DNA of 64,000 bases from Protea cynaroides (lineage: Eukaryota > Streptophyta > Magnoliopsida > Proteales > Proteaceae): assembly GCA_028583415.1 (NCBI GenBank), contig CM053271.1, positions 86,487,789 to 86,551,788 on the forward strand, in the 5' to 3' direction. Of this stretch, positions 48,752-59,417 are shown in pieces. The notes beneath the pieces are model-generated. The model was not told where the DNA came from. It did not search any database and saw only the letters and a program-made list of their open reading frames with translations. The stretch's first letter is position 1, and every line of letters begins with the position of its first letter. The position numbers and the translations under genes are program-made.

Positions 48752-49849
48752 CTAATCTGTCGCGCGTTGAGCCTCCCTAATCTCATGAAGTAATCCCATC
48801 ATATCATCAGATGGTGGGCGTGAAGGACCAGCCGTGCGTGAAGGAGTCTGTGATGGACCAGCTCCAGTAGAATGCAGAGGTGATGGAGGAGGTATAGAGT
48901 CCACATCCATGTACATACGATCCTCATCCTCAGCATCACCCCCATGAACCCCTGCTCCAGCGGCTGCTGCTGCTGCCTCAGCGTCTGCCACCTCCACCCA
49001 AGTACGAAGACGCACCAGAGCGTTCCTCTCCTCATCACTGACCTGAGCATCCCGCATGCCCATCCTACAGATAGCCTCCCAGTCCAGCACTGATGAGAAA
49101 GTTTTTTCCTGAATCTTCTCATCTACTAAATCAACCCCTAGACGGGTAAGCAGTGTAGTGATCAGGCGTCCGTAGGACAGGTTGCCTACCTGACCAGGCA
49201 GCGTAGCACAGATCATCGTCCTCATAATAATATAAGGGAGGCAGACAGGCTGCCTAGTGCAGATACAGTAAAGTAAGTACTGGGTCAACTGGGAGATCCT
49301 CTCGTAGTGTCCACTCTAGGGTATCAGATTGTGCTGGATGATCTTACAGCAAACCTGAGGCTCTGGACGTAGGTTGATCGCTTTCATCTCCCAGCGATCC
49401 TCTCTGCTTAGCTGACGGTCTATCCCAGCCCGCATCTCCAAGGAAAAGAATTGGGGCTCCCTTGGAGCACATTACACCAAGGGGCCGTCATGTGATATGC
49501 CCAAGAGGTCCGCTAACTGCTGGCAGTCAAAGGAAACCTCTACTCCTTTGACATAGCTCGTGATCCTGAGCTCCCTACCCCTCTCAGTGTCATTGTGATC
49601 TCCCACTACCTGGAGATTACAATAGAACTGTCTCACTAGATCCGAACGGGTACAGGCGTCGTAGGTAATCACGGGAAGCCAGCCCATGTCACCAAATGTT
49701 GTCTCCACATCGAACAAGGCTAGACTAGCCAAGTCCACACGACGACCTCCCTCTACCTTCATACCAGCGTAATGAGCATACTGAGCCTCGGCCTCATTAG
49801 AGCGGAACCGAACTGGGTCGTGAACCCTAGGTACTTTGGTACGAGCCAT
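48752..49849 (-). pseudogene. Antisense ORF, plant transposon-associated protein (two stops)
   Basis: A single minus-strand frame of 365 codons from ATG 49849 (MARTKVPRVHDPVRF) to TAG 48752-48754, broken by TAA (49472-49474) and TAG (49316-49318). The N-terminal half has DLVRQFYCNLQV and ITSYVKGVEVSFDCQQLAD followed by LLGI. This pattern is known from the family annotated as putative plant transposon protein (Transposase_32-like), often found antisense or extra in Ty3/gypsy elements. The middle has LPGQVGNLSYGRLITTLLTRLG. The C-terminus is a low-complexity Ala/Gly, acidic and Pro/Ser-rich tail. Function is unknown; no catalytic motif is visible. Its upstream side (50450-50670) carries the GGGTCG cluster. 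Confidence 0.75.
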
Positions 49850-50449
49850 ATTATCTACCAAAACAAAGAAAAATAGATAATAGCTCAGTAATGGTGAAAA
49901 ACCCAAAAATTTCGGTATTATAACGGCATAAATTGGTCAAAAGCCTCACTTTTCACCCATACACTTGGGCAGGAGGACTTACATAGGTTCCAAACCATCT
50001 TGCAAGGTTCATACAGTTGAGAATTTAATCTAGAAAGATTGAATTCGAAGAAATTTCAAGAAATTCAAAAATTTTCAAAAATTAGGTCAAAATTAAAGAT
50101 TTTCAAGTTTCTCGACAACCAACCGATGAAACTCAAATATTTTTGAGGGCTTTCGTCCATTAGGTGACCAATAGAAAAATCCCCCAATAAAAATGAAATT
50201 TTTACCATTAGAGAAATTTTAATTTGAAGAAAATGATATAAATAGGTAAAACCCTAGTTAGGAAACCTTAAAAACATGAAACAGTAGAGCACACCTAAAG
50301 AGAAGGAGTGAGAGTCTCGAATGTATGATAAAATCACCAAACGGGTCGGGGTCGTCACTGTAGCAACTCAGAGGAACGAGCTGAGTCGGAAGGGAGGAGA
50401 AAGAATGAGAAATGAATCCAAAATCGGGTTTAAAAACCTGATTTTGGGT

Positions 50450-50670
50450 CCTAGGGTCGCATAATTCGACCAAAACATGCGACCTTACCTCCGACCCCCT
50501 CATCGACCCTAGCCTCTCGATGATCTAACAGAGAACTAGGGGTCCACCCTAGGGTCGGACATATACCGACCCTACCATCCACCCTAGGCTCTCGGTAAGT
50601 TGACAGTGATTCCCAGGGTCGCATACCCTAAGGTCACATAAGGATCGACCCTACCATCAACCCTACGCTG
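50450..50670. promoter_or_regulatory. GGGTCG/CGACCC cluster between gag and the antisense ORF
   Basis: Around ten GGGTCG, CGACCC or close variants in 220 bp, including CCCTAGGGTCGGAC and CCGACCCTACC. Same motif as the LTR promoter clusters. On the minus strand it lies 600-800 bp upstream of the antisense ATG. Confidence 0.55.
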
Positions 50671-50811
50671 GAAAATACAGTAATTTTGACAGAATGATCT
50701 GAAATTTTTGAAAATGATATGGATTAGTTGGATTTTTTACTGGAGAATTATATTGATTGCCTCACATGTGCTATGATTACTTACAGGCACTACCATCATC
50801 AGAACGGAAAA

Positions 50812-52082
50812 ATGGTTGGGCGAAGAGTAACCAGGCAAAGCCGAAACTCCATTCCACCACTACCACCTGTGGGGGAAGATAGCCATATACGTCCTGAAAC
50901 ACAGGAGAATCTGAACACGGCACCATCCGTAGTTAATGGTCAGACAAATCCTACCAATTTGTCAGCTCCACCTACAGACTTGGCTACAGCCGTGATGAAC
51001 TTAGCACAATAGCTGCAGCAAATACAACAGGTACAAGCTACTATGCAAGCTGCCATAGGCAGGGCTTTTCCAGCTGCACAGACGACACCGATGCCAGCAG
51101 GACAGACAAGCACAGTACCAGGGGGGAGTAACACAGTACCCCATGCACCTCAAACTCCCGTCATGCAGGCTCAAGTTCAGAACCCTGAAGTAGCTCAAGG
51201 TGGTTATCAGTACCAACCACCTATGTATGGGGCTTATGTTCCTCATCAACTATACCACTCCAGACTAGTTGAGCGTTTTCTGAAGATGAAGCCCAAAGAG
51301 TATAATGGTAAGCCAGCTGATCCGTTGTGGCCAGTACACTGGATTGATGAGATGGAGAGGAATTTTACGATGATGACGGTGAATGAAAAGGAGAAAGTGT
51401 TGTGCGCAACATTCATGCTAAAAGGTGAAGCACACCACTGGTGGAAGTCCATTACCTGTTAACAAAGCACACCCAACTGACCTGGGGTATATACAAAGAG
51501 GTATTCTTTGAGAAGTACTTTCCTAAAAGTTTTAGAGATTCTATGGAGAGAGAGTTCCTGAGTTTGTATCAGGAGCAAATGACTGTGGACACATATCAAC
51601 AGCGTTATGAGGAGCTGTTCTTCTTTGCACCCTCCAGCATGCAAGAGGAAAACACAAAGACCCGAAGGTTCGTCACGGGACTCAGGGGAAGCATCCGTGA
51701 ATATCTCTTAGGACTTGAGAAGAAAGTTTACAATGAAGCTGTACAAATTGCTCGCGTGATAGAGTCGAGCCAGAAAGAGAGTTATTTTGCTCAAAACAGG
51801 GGTATTAAAAGGCCAAATGGAAATTCTTACAATGGAGGGAACACCAAGGCATTCAAACCCTTCAGTACCCAAGGCTTCAATGCTGCAGCCAAGACCACTT
51901 CAGCAGCCCCACCGCAACCAAAGTCAAATGGCGAAGGAATAAGATGTTTTAACTGCAATCAAGTAGGGCATATCTCAAGAGAGTGTACTAAGCCCAGAAA
52001 ACAACTACAACAAGGGAGAGTTTACGCTGTTACCTCTGAGGATGCTGTCGCATCGCCTGATGTGGTCACCGGTATGACTTGA
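50812..52082 (+). pseudogene. Element C gag
   Basis: Capsid/nucleocapsid protein. ATG 50812 gives MVGRRVTRQSRN. A Gln/Pro-rich linker follows, cut by TAG at 51010-51012 (from CAG). The capsid core has VERFLKMKPKEYNGKPADPL, WIDEMERNF and GEAHHWWKS. The frame changes near 51450, then LTWGIYKEVFFEKYFPKSF and GLRGSIREYLLGL follow. A CCHC zinc knuckle (CFNCNQVGHISREC, 51945-51986) ends the conserved part. In the unspliced frame it stops at TGA 52080-52082, only three codons into the candidate intron. The zinc knuckle binds genomic RNA. Confidence 0.92.
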
Positions 52083-52142
52083 ACCTTTTTCATTTTGTGT
52101 TTCATTGTGTGAGCATGTAGACTAAATTAAAACAAATCACAG
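52072..52142 (+). other. Candidate 71-bp intron between gag and protease
   Basis: Begins GTATGACTTG and ends AAATCACAG, is T-rich, and has GACTAAAT (branch-like) about 25 bases from the end. Removing it joins G at 52071 to GT at 52143 as one Gly codon and connects the gag frame exactly with the protease frame (VVTG to IIPINGIPAR). Unspliced RNA would give Gag alone, spliced RNA Gag-Pol. Alternative: a 71-bp insertion, since GGTAT occurs at both ends. Confidence 0.65.
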
Positions 52143-55100
52143 GTATCATACCTATTAATGGCATTCCCGCCAGAGTACTCTTTGATTCTGGAGCTACTCA
52201 TTCTTTTATATCTGTGCCATTTGAAAAGAAGCTAAATCTACCCCTCAAATCTTTAGACTACAAACTGCTTGTACGATCATCGATGGGATTAGAAATGGAG
52301 TTAGAACAAGGTTATGGACCATGTTCAGTTCTTATTGATGAGAAAACTTTGGATGCAACTTTAATTCAACTTGAGATGGCAAACTTTGACATCATCTTGG
52401 GAATGGACTGGTTAGCTCGGCATCCTGCAAACCTATTATGTGCTGAAAAGAAGCTGACATTTAAAGACAATGAAGGAGCAGAGTTCAGTTTTGCGGGAAC
52501 CAAACTTCCCTGTAAATGAAAACTCATTCTCTCTGCATTAAAGGCTAAAAAATGCCTCGAGAAAGGAGGAGTTGGGTATCTAGTCTCAATGGTCAACCTT
52601 ACCAAGGAAGCACCACGAATTGAGGATATTGATGTCGTGCGTGACTTTCCAGATGTATTTCCTGAAGAACTACCAGGACTACCACCCGACAGAGCTACAG
52701 AGTTTGTTATAGATTTGATACCCGGAGCCACACCAGTATCTAAAGCACCTTATCGAATGACTCCTACTAAACTAAAGGAATTAAAAATACAGTTACAAGA
52801 ACTACTGGACAAGGGTTACATCAAACCTAGCATATCACCATGGGGAGCGCCAGTATTATTCGTAAAGAAGAAGGACGGTAGTGTTCGACTGTGCATAGAC
52901 TATCGGGAACTGAATAAGCTGACAATCAAGAATCGGTACCCATTGCCTTGGATCAATGATCTGTTCGATCAGTTGCAAGGTGCCAAGGTGTTCTCCAAGA
53001 TTGATCTGCGGTCAGAATACCATCAGTTGAAGATTAAGGATGGTAATATTCCCAAGACAGCATTCAGGACAAGAGATGGACATTATGAATTTTTGGTCAT
53101 GTCTTTTGGATTGACTAACGCACCAGCAACTTTTATGGAACTTATGAATCGGGTATTCCATGATATGTTAGATACGTCAGTCATTGTATTCATTGATGAT
53201 ATATTGGTCTACTCCAAGGACAAGAAAACTCATATTATGAATCTAAGAGCCACTCTGCAACGGTTACGGGAAGAGAAGCTTTACGCCAAATTTACAAAGT
53301 GTGAGTTTTGGCTAAATGAAGTCGCCTTCCTAGGCCATGTTGTATCCGTTGAAGGAATTAAAGTGGATCCTAGTAAGATTGAAGCCATTGTGAAGTGGGA
53401 AGCACCGAAGAGCGTTGCAGAAATTAGAAGTTTCCTAGGTCTAGCTGGGTATTATCGACGATTTGTGGAAGCCTATTCCCGAATTGCCGTACCTCTCACC
53501 AATTTGACTAAGAAGGGCGAAAAGTTTGTTTGGACTGATAAATGTGAGTAGAGTTTTCAAACATTGAAGACTAGATTGATATCAGCTCTGGTCTTGACTA
53601 TTCCTATACCAGGACAGCCATTTATTTTGTACACTGATGCGTCAGGATTGGGTTTAGGATGTGTACTTATGTAAGGAGAACAAGTAATTGCATATGCCTC
53701 AAGACAACTGAAGACACATGAGAAGAACTATCCCACTCATGACTTGGAATTAGTGGCTGTGGTACATGTTGTCAAGATATGGAGACATTATTTGTATGGA
53801 GAGAAATTTTAGATTAAATCAGATCATAAGAGTCTTACTTATCTATTTAATCAGAAGGAGTTGAACATGCGACAAAGAAGATGGCTGGAATTATTAAAGG
53901 ATTATGATTGTGATATCCAGTATCATCCAGGAAATGCTAACGTAGTTGCTGATGCGCTGAGCAGGAAAGCAATGATAAAATCTCAAGGAGAAGTTAACAC
54001 GACTGCAACAATGTGTACTACAGGAAGAGTATTCAATGATGGTAATGCATAGTTCGTGATAGATGCACCGGGTGAACCAACCAACAAAGGGTTTATTCAT
54101 CGGTTTTCAAATATATTTGCAACATTGAAGATTGTATCTGATATAATTGATGAAGTGAAAGCCGCCATTAAATCGGACCCTTACCTAAGAACGGTACAAG
54201 AGGACATCGAAAAAGGTAGGACTATTCCTGAGTTCACCTTAGATGATGAAAAGGTACTGAAGTACAAAGGAATAATATGTGTACCTGAAACAGAAAATTT
54301 GGACATTAGACACCGACTAATGAAAGAAGCCCACACCACCGTCTATTCGATACATCCTGAAAGTACAAAAATGTATCATGATCTAAAGAAATTATATTGG
54401 TGGAGAGGAATGAAAGCAGATGTAGCTAAGTTTGTGTCTCAATGCCTAAACTGTCAGAGGATGAAGGCTGAACGACAAAGACCTGCAGGACTGTTACAAT
54501 TGTTATCGGAACCAGCATGGAAATGGGACTGCATCACTATGGACTTTGTCACCAGGTTACCATTGACTTTCCTAGTAGTTGATGCGGTTTGGGTGATTGT
54601 AGACCGCCTGACTAAAACGGCTCGATTCATAGCTATACGACCTCAATATACACTGGAGAGGTTAGCTAAGTTGTATGTGGACAACATTGTCAGGCTACAC
54701 GGTGTACCCGAAATCATTGTGTCCGACAGAGATCCACGATTTACTTCAAAGTTTTGGGAAGGATTGCAAAAGGCTATGGGTACAACATTGAAGTTTAGTA
54801 CTGCATTCCATCCTCAAACAGACGGACAATCGGAGCATACCATTCAGATTTTAGAAGACATGCTCCGAGCCTGTGTAATCGATTTTAAAGGATCATGGGA
54901 TGAAAAATTATCATTGATCGAGTTCGCTTATAACAACAGCTATCAGGCTACTATATAGATGTCACCCTATGAAGCACTGTATGGTAGGAAGTGTCGAACT
55001 CCTTTGTTTTGGAATGAAGTTGGAGAACATAGCATTGTTGGACTAGAATTTGTTGAGGAAACATGTCGAGTAGTTGACATTATCAAGGAAAGAGTAAGAA

Positions 55101-55633
55101 CGGCTCAGAATCGTCAAAAACAGTATGCAGACACTCGACACCGAGACCTTGAATTTGTTGTAGGTGATAAGGTATTCTTGAAAGTGTCACCGATGCGTGG
55201 GTTAAAACGGTTCGGACAGAAAGGAAAGCTAAGTCCGAGATATGTCGGGCCATATGAGATTCTAGCCAAACGTGGAAAAGTGGTTTACCAGTTAGCACTG
55301 CCACCATCTATGTCAAGTGTGCATAAAGTATTCCATGTTTCATTATTAAAGAAGTACGTCAGAGATCCAACGCGCGTGTTGACAGTAGATCCACCTGATT
55401 TGACTGATGATTTGACATTCGAAGTAGCACCAACTGAAATCACCAGCCGAAAGGTTCAACGTCTACGTAACCCTGACATATACTATGTCAAAGTCACCTG
55501 GAGAAGTCGAGATATAGAAGAGATCACTATGCGAAAGCAATACCCTCATCTTTTCAACTCGAAAGGTATGTACAAATTTCGAGGACGAAATTTTAATAAG
55601 CAGGGGGGAGTTGTAAGACCCGTACCGAACTAA
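52143..55633 (+). pseudogene. Element C pol: protease, RT, RNase H, integrase, chromodomain-like tail
   Basis: One frame throughout, broken only by TGA 52517, TAG 53549, TAA 53672, TAG 53810, TAG 54050 and TAG 54956. Protease: LFDSGATHSFIS with the catalytic DSG, then IILGMDWL. RT: LFVKKKDGSVRLCIDYREL, FSKIDLRSEYHQLKI, catalytic FIDD near 53190, GHVVSVEGIKVDPSKI. RNase H: LYTDASGLGLGCVL, SRQLKTHEKNYPTHDLE, DALSRKA. Integrase: the HHCC zinc domain (C..C as CLNCQRM), DDE residues in DCITMDFVTRLP, IIVSDRDPRF and QTDGQSEHTI. After TAG 54956 come SPYEALYGRKCRTP and VGDKVFLKVSP. The tail has RKVQRLRNPDIYYVKVTWR and QYPHLF, chromodomain-like but short between EEIT and MRKQ. The frame runs 22 bases into the 3' LTR. 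Confidence 0.95.
55598..55611 (+). other. Element C polypurine tract
   Basis: AAGCAGGGGGGAGT directly before the 3' LTR; primer for plus-strand synthesis. It overlaps the end of pol. Confidence 0.85.
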
Positions 55634-56858
55634 CCAGTCTTAACACCTTGTACTAGGTCTACCTATCATGGTCGAGCCACATGGACCAAGTGCGTGAAGG
55701 AAATCACAAGACCAGGTATGAAATTGACCCAAAAATAGTAAAATGGAGGGTAGGGTCGCATGCCTAAACAGGTAGGGTCGACCCCCACCTCAACATAATC
55801 CAACCCATGGTTTTCAGGTCCTAGGGTCGGATGACTTGAGACCCTAGGGTCGACGGATTCTGCGACCCTAGCATCGACCCTAGGAAGACTGATAGAAACC
55901 GGAAATTAGGAAACTTTCCTAATTCAAAGGGAACCTTTCCTAAACTCGTTGGGACGGATTTTGGGAGGTTTTTCTCTATAAATAGGACGTCCATTAGCCT
56001 CTTTCACTCCTTTTGAAACCCTAATTGATAGTGAGGGAAAGAGAAGAGAAGGAGGAGAAGAAGAAGAGAAGGAGATTTTGAGAAGACAACTAAAGAGAAG
56101 GAATTCAGAGAAATCTCTGAATCTTAGTAACCCTAAGGTATGAATACATTCTCCATGAACTATGTAAGACCCTAAGAATAGTTTATGAAGAAGTTAGGGT
56201 TGGGAGAAACCCAAATCATCTACCCATGGATGAGTTTCGAAGGAATCCATGAAGGTAATCATCATAGGCAATGGAAAGTGTGTAAAAAACATAGCTATGG
56301 GCCATAAGACATTCTTAGAATGGACCTACAAGACTATAGGATCGACCTCATGCTCTCGGGAAGTCCAGGGAGGCTATGGTCGCACATAGGGTCGATAGGT
56401 AACCGACCCTATGACCGACCCTACACCCTGGGGTCTCAGATACCTGCGACCCATCCTGCGACCCTAGCTTTACAGCAAGCTTAAAACTGTTGGAATTAAT
56501 TCTAATTAAAATCTATCGACTTGTTAGGTTTTTCTAGTGATATAAAGGTGATTCTTAAAGCTTGAAAGATGATCTACACTCAAGCAAAGGTGAGGGAACA
56601 AGACCTAAACTAATTGGCTAATAATAAATTGTTTTCGTTTATTGAGTCCAATGCCATGTATGATTTTATGATTGTAATGTGCATTCAACATGTCATCTTT
56701 TATTCCTGCTATTATCGTTCATGCATATTTAATTTCATATGTTTATAACATGATGATGATGGTGATGTTAGGAATAAGAATGTGAATGTTTGTGTATGGT
56801 TAGTGTATTTGATGCGAGTAGGGCATCAGGGGGAGGACGTGATATCGAGGTGTATCCT
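55612..56858 (+). repeat. Element C 3' LTR, first part
   Basis: Matches 46099-47355 closely, including both motif clusters and TATAAATA at 55977-55984. It ends at the solo LTR; bases 56854-56858 (atcct) are the left target duplication. Confidence 0.95.
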
Positions 56859-57005
56859 TGTAAGAACCATATTCTAAAACCGGGTCTAAACCATGGTTTT
56901 ATGTGATGACAGGTGTTCCAATTATAACCGAATCGGAGGGTGAAGCCGGGTGACGAACCACTCAAAGTTCAGGTAAGAAAAACTATAAAAATGCCTAAAA
57001 ACTCA

Positions 57006-57215
57006 TACCGGTCTCACTATACCGGTTGCAGTATAGTGCAACCGGTATGTGCCACCGGTATGGGCATATAATGCCCATAATGCCATACCGGCTTCACCAT
57101 ACCGGTTGCACTATGGTGCAACCGGTATGTGCCACTGGTATACCATACCGGTTGGAACTATACCGGTTTGAGTGAGTCTGGGGTCTCCAACCGGTATGTC
57201 CAACCGGTATGCCTG
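57006..57215. promoter_or_regulatory. Upstream ACCGGTATG/CATACCGGT cluster with hairpins
   Basis: About twelve copies of ACCGGT with flanking TAT or TGC. Perfect inverted repeats at 57021-57046 and 57101-57126 (arms ACCGGTTGCA / TGCAACCGGT, the second one base longer). They lie about 100 bp before the TATA-like box. Confidence 0.7.
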
Positions 57216-57313
57216 ACTTCGGCTGTAGACAGACTCCAGTGAGTCTGTCTCTCAGAATGGAAACTTGGAAAATTTCCATTCTGAGGGAAAACCTTCCATG
57301 GGAGGTCTCCGTC

Positions 57314-57321
57314 TATTAATA
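57314..57321 (+). promoter_or_regulatory. TATA-like box of solo LTR
   Basis: TATTAATA followed by a purine-rich stretch, in the place of TATAAATA in element C LTRs. Confidence 0.45.
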
Positions 57322-57696
57322 GAGAAAGAGACACTCCATTGCTCCTTCTCAAACACTCTCGCCATCTGGAGAAGAACTGAGAAGGAGCAAGAAGGTGGAG
57401 GCCGCCCAGGAAGGAAGAGCACGCCGCCAACCGACAATGCCGGTAAGTGCTCTGTACTATTAATGATGTTAGGAGATCGTATTAGAGCCACGAAGTGGCG
57501 CAATGATCCAAAAGGATTATAGTTTCCATTGTTCTTCTTCATTCGAATCTAACCTAGGTTTGATACGGTGTAGCCGAGATCCGAAGACCACTAGAGGGTT
57601 TGGACCTTAGTAAAGGGTAGGGGAAACCCTAGAGACCTAATTACTAGCTAACAAGGAGGGGAGATCCGAGATCTCGCTCTCGGATCCAAACCGCGG

Positions 57697-57880
57697 GGTA
57701 TACCGGATGGACTATAGGTCCAGCGGTATGGCCTTGCGGTATATACCGCAGGTACATACAGGTCTCACTCAGTGAGATCTGAGTGAGACCGGTTGCAGTA
57801 TGTGCAACCGGTATGGTGCCACCGGTATACATACCGGTGGCACATACCGGTCTCACTACGGTACCTGCAACCGGTATGGG
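57697..57880. promoter_or_regulatory. Downstream ACCGGTATG cluster with 13-bp palindrome arms
   Basis: Contains inverted repeats at 57788-57812 (ACCGGTTGCA arms) and 57816-57843 (arms GTGCCACCGGTAT and ATACCGGTGGCAC, 2-base loop). Mirrors the upstream cluster. Confidence 0.7.
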
Positions 57881-58317
57881 TTTGCGAGCCTGGTTTGCTT
57901 GGCCAAACCTGGTTCCGACCCCTGAAACTTTAATAAATGAATTCTAACATAAATATGTGATTATGTAGGACCTGTAGACACTGTGAGTAAGCTCTCTGAC
58001 GCACAACAAGATCATTATCACGCGTCAGGTAAGGAACAAGACCCCAAACCTAAATAACTAAATAACAGTAAACCTTTGTGAAATATTTCTGTATTTGTAA
58101 ATACATATTGCTTGATGTTTGTGCATTTCACATGCCATGTAGTTGCTTTCTTTTATCTTATTATAATCATGCATTTCATATGCTAGGATTGTTGTATGTT
58201 TAGGCATGTGTATGTTTTCGTTAGTGTGTGGAATGTGAAAGGGATGTGCCCTGGATATATCCACAGCTAACACTTTTCTCGTATCGCCCTTACCTTAGCA
58301 AATTCAGTGCGAATAGG

Positions 58318-58700
58318 GTATCAGGGGGAGGACGTGGGATTGTGGTTCTTCCTGCCCACCAGACTCGAGCCCTATCTCTATGTCGTAGGGGGTTGTGTTG
58401 GGGTAGGGTTATATAGTCTTTACCTTAGCGGACTTGGTGCGAATAGGGTATCAGGGGGAGGACGTGGGATTGTGGTTCTTCCTGCCCGCCAGACTCGAGC
58501 CCTATCTCTATGTCGCAGGGAGCCGTGCTGGGGTAGGACCTTGGATACTGTATTGACATCTAGGACTGGTTAGAAACGGAACCCACTTGCAAGCCCTTGC
58601 CAATAGGGGTTTAGGTATTGGTACGGTATGGGGTATCAGGGGGGGACGTGGGATTGTGGTTCTTCCCGCCCGCCGGACTCGAGTCCTATCTCCATACCGG
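58318..58700 (+). repeat. Three tandem LTR blocks (ATCAGGGGG...CCTATCTC)
   Basis: Copies near 58318, 58448 and 58626, each with GTGGTTCTTCC, GCCAGACTCGAG or a variant, and CCTATCTC. Related blocks stand in the element C LTRs at 47327 and 47452 with CACCAGACTC. Confidence 0.8.
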
Positions 58701-58903
58701 AGTGAGTGATGTGGGGCAACAACGAGTGTGGTAGGTGTCCGACCGTTGGGTGTGCTCACGCCTCGTGCATGGAGGTGCGGTGGCCGCCAAACCTTACCAT
58801 AGCACATTTGCAAGTTATACCCGCCCAAATTGTAATGTTATCTCATGCATATTGTACTTGTTGCATTGGTCTTGTACTTACCGAGCTATGTTGTGAGTTC
58901 ACC

Positions 58904-59011
<108 letters not shown>

Positions 59012-59019
59012 TTTTTCAG

Positions 59020-59156
59020 ATTTGGATGCATGGTACACTGTTGACGACTTCGTGGCTGCTCCAGTATATGGTATTATTGCTGCCATTGATACCCAGGCAG
59101 AAGAGGACGAGCATGATGCGTCATGCGAGTGCTCGTTTTGTGTTTTCTCCCAATGA
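59020..59156 (+). CDS. Small LTR ORF with CECxxC end (solo LTR family)
   Basis: After TTCTTTTTCAG the frame reads DLDAWYTVDDFVAAPVYG, IIAAIDTQAEED, and ends EHDASCECSFCVFSQ before TGA. Shares D-(A)-x-x-V-x-D-F/Y, AP-x-Y, AA-x-D and HDxSCECxxCxF with the element C peptide. Upstream is an open TA repeat, so no meaningful ATG is visible in frame; an exon beginning at the CAG is the likeliest reading. Confidence 0.45.
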
Positions 59157-59417
59157 CTTGGTTATTTTCTGTTAAAGCATTGTAATAAATATATTTAAAT
59201 TTGATGGATGATGGAATAAGTTGGATATTTATTTTAAGTTACAATTAGATCTCGGCTCATTTATTTATTTCCGCTGCTATGTATTATATCTCTGATTTTG
59301 TTAGACTGCTTGGGAATGATTGGTTGACACGGTCTATTGAGATCCTGGTGTGAACCGTGGATTAGAGCCGGTTCACTCACACTTCTGGTTCATCCGGAAT
59401 TGGGGTGTGACAATCCT

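Larger units (their letters stand above)
48321..50811 (+). other. Long leader between primer site and gag (element C)
   Basis: About 2.5 kb without a sense ORF. It holds the antisense ORF (48752-49849) and, at 50450-50670, a second GGGTCG/CGACCC cluster like that of the LTR promoter. GATTACTTACAG at 50775-50786, just before gag, would suit a 3' splice site, so the leader may contain an intron. Confidence 0.65.
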
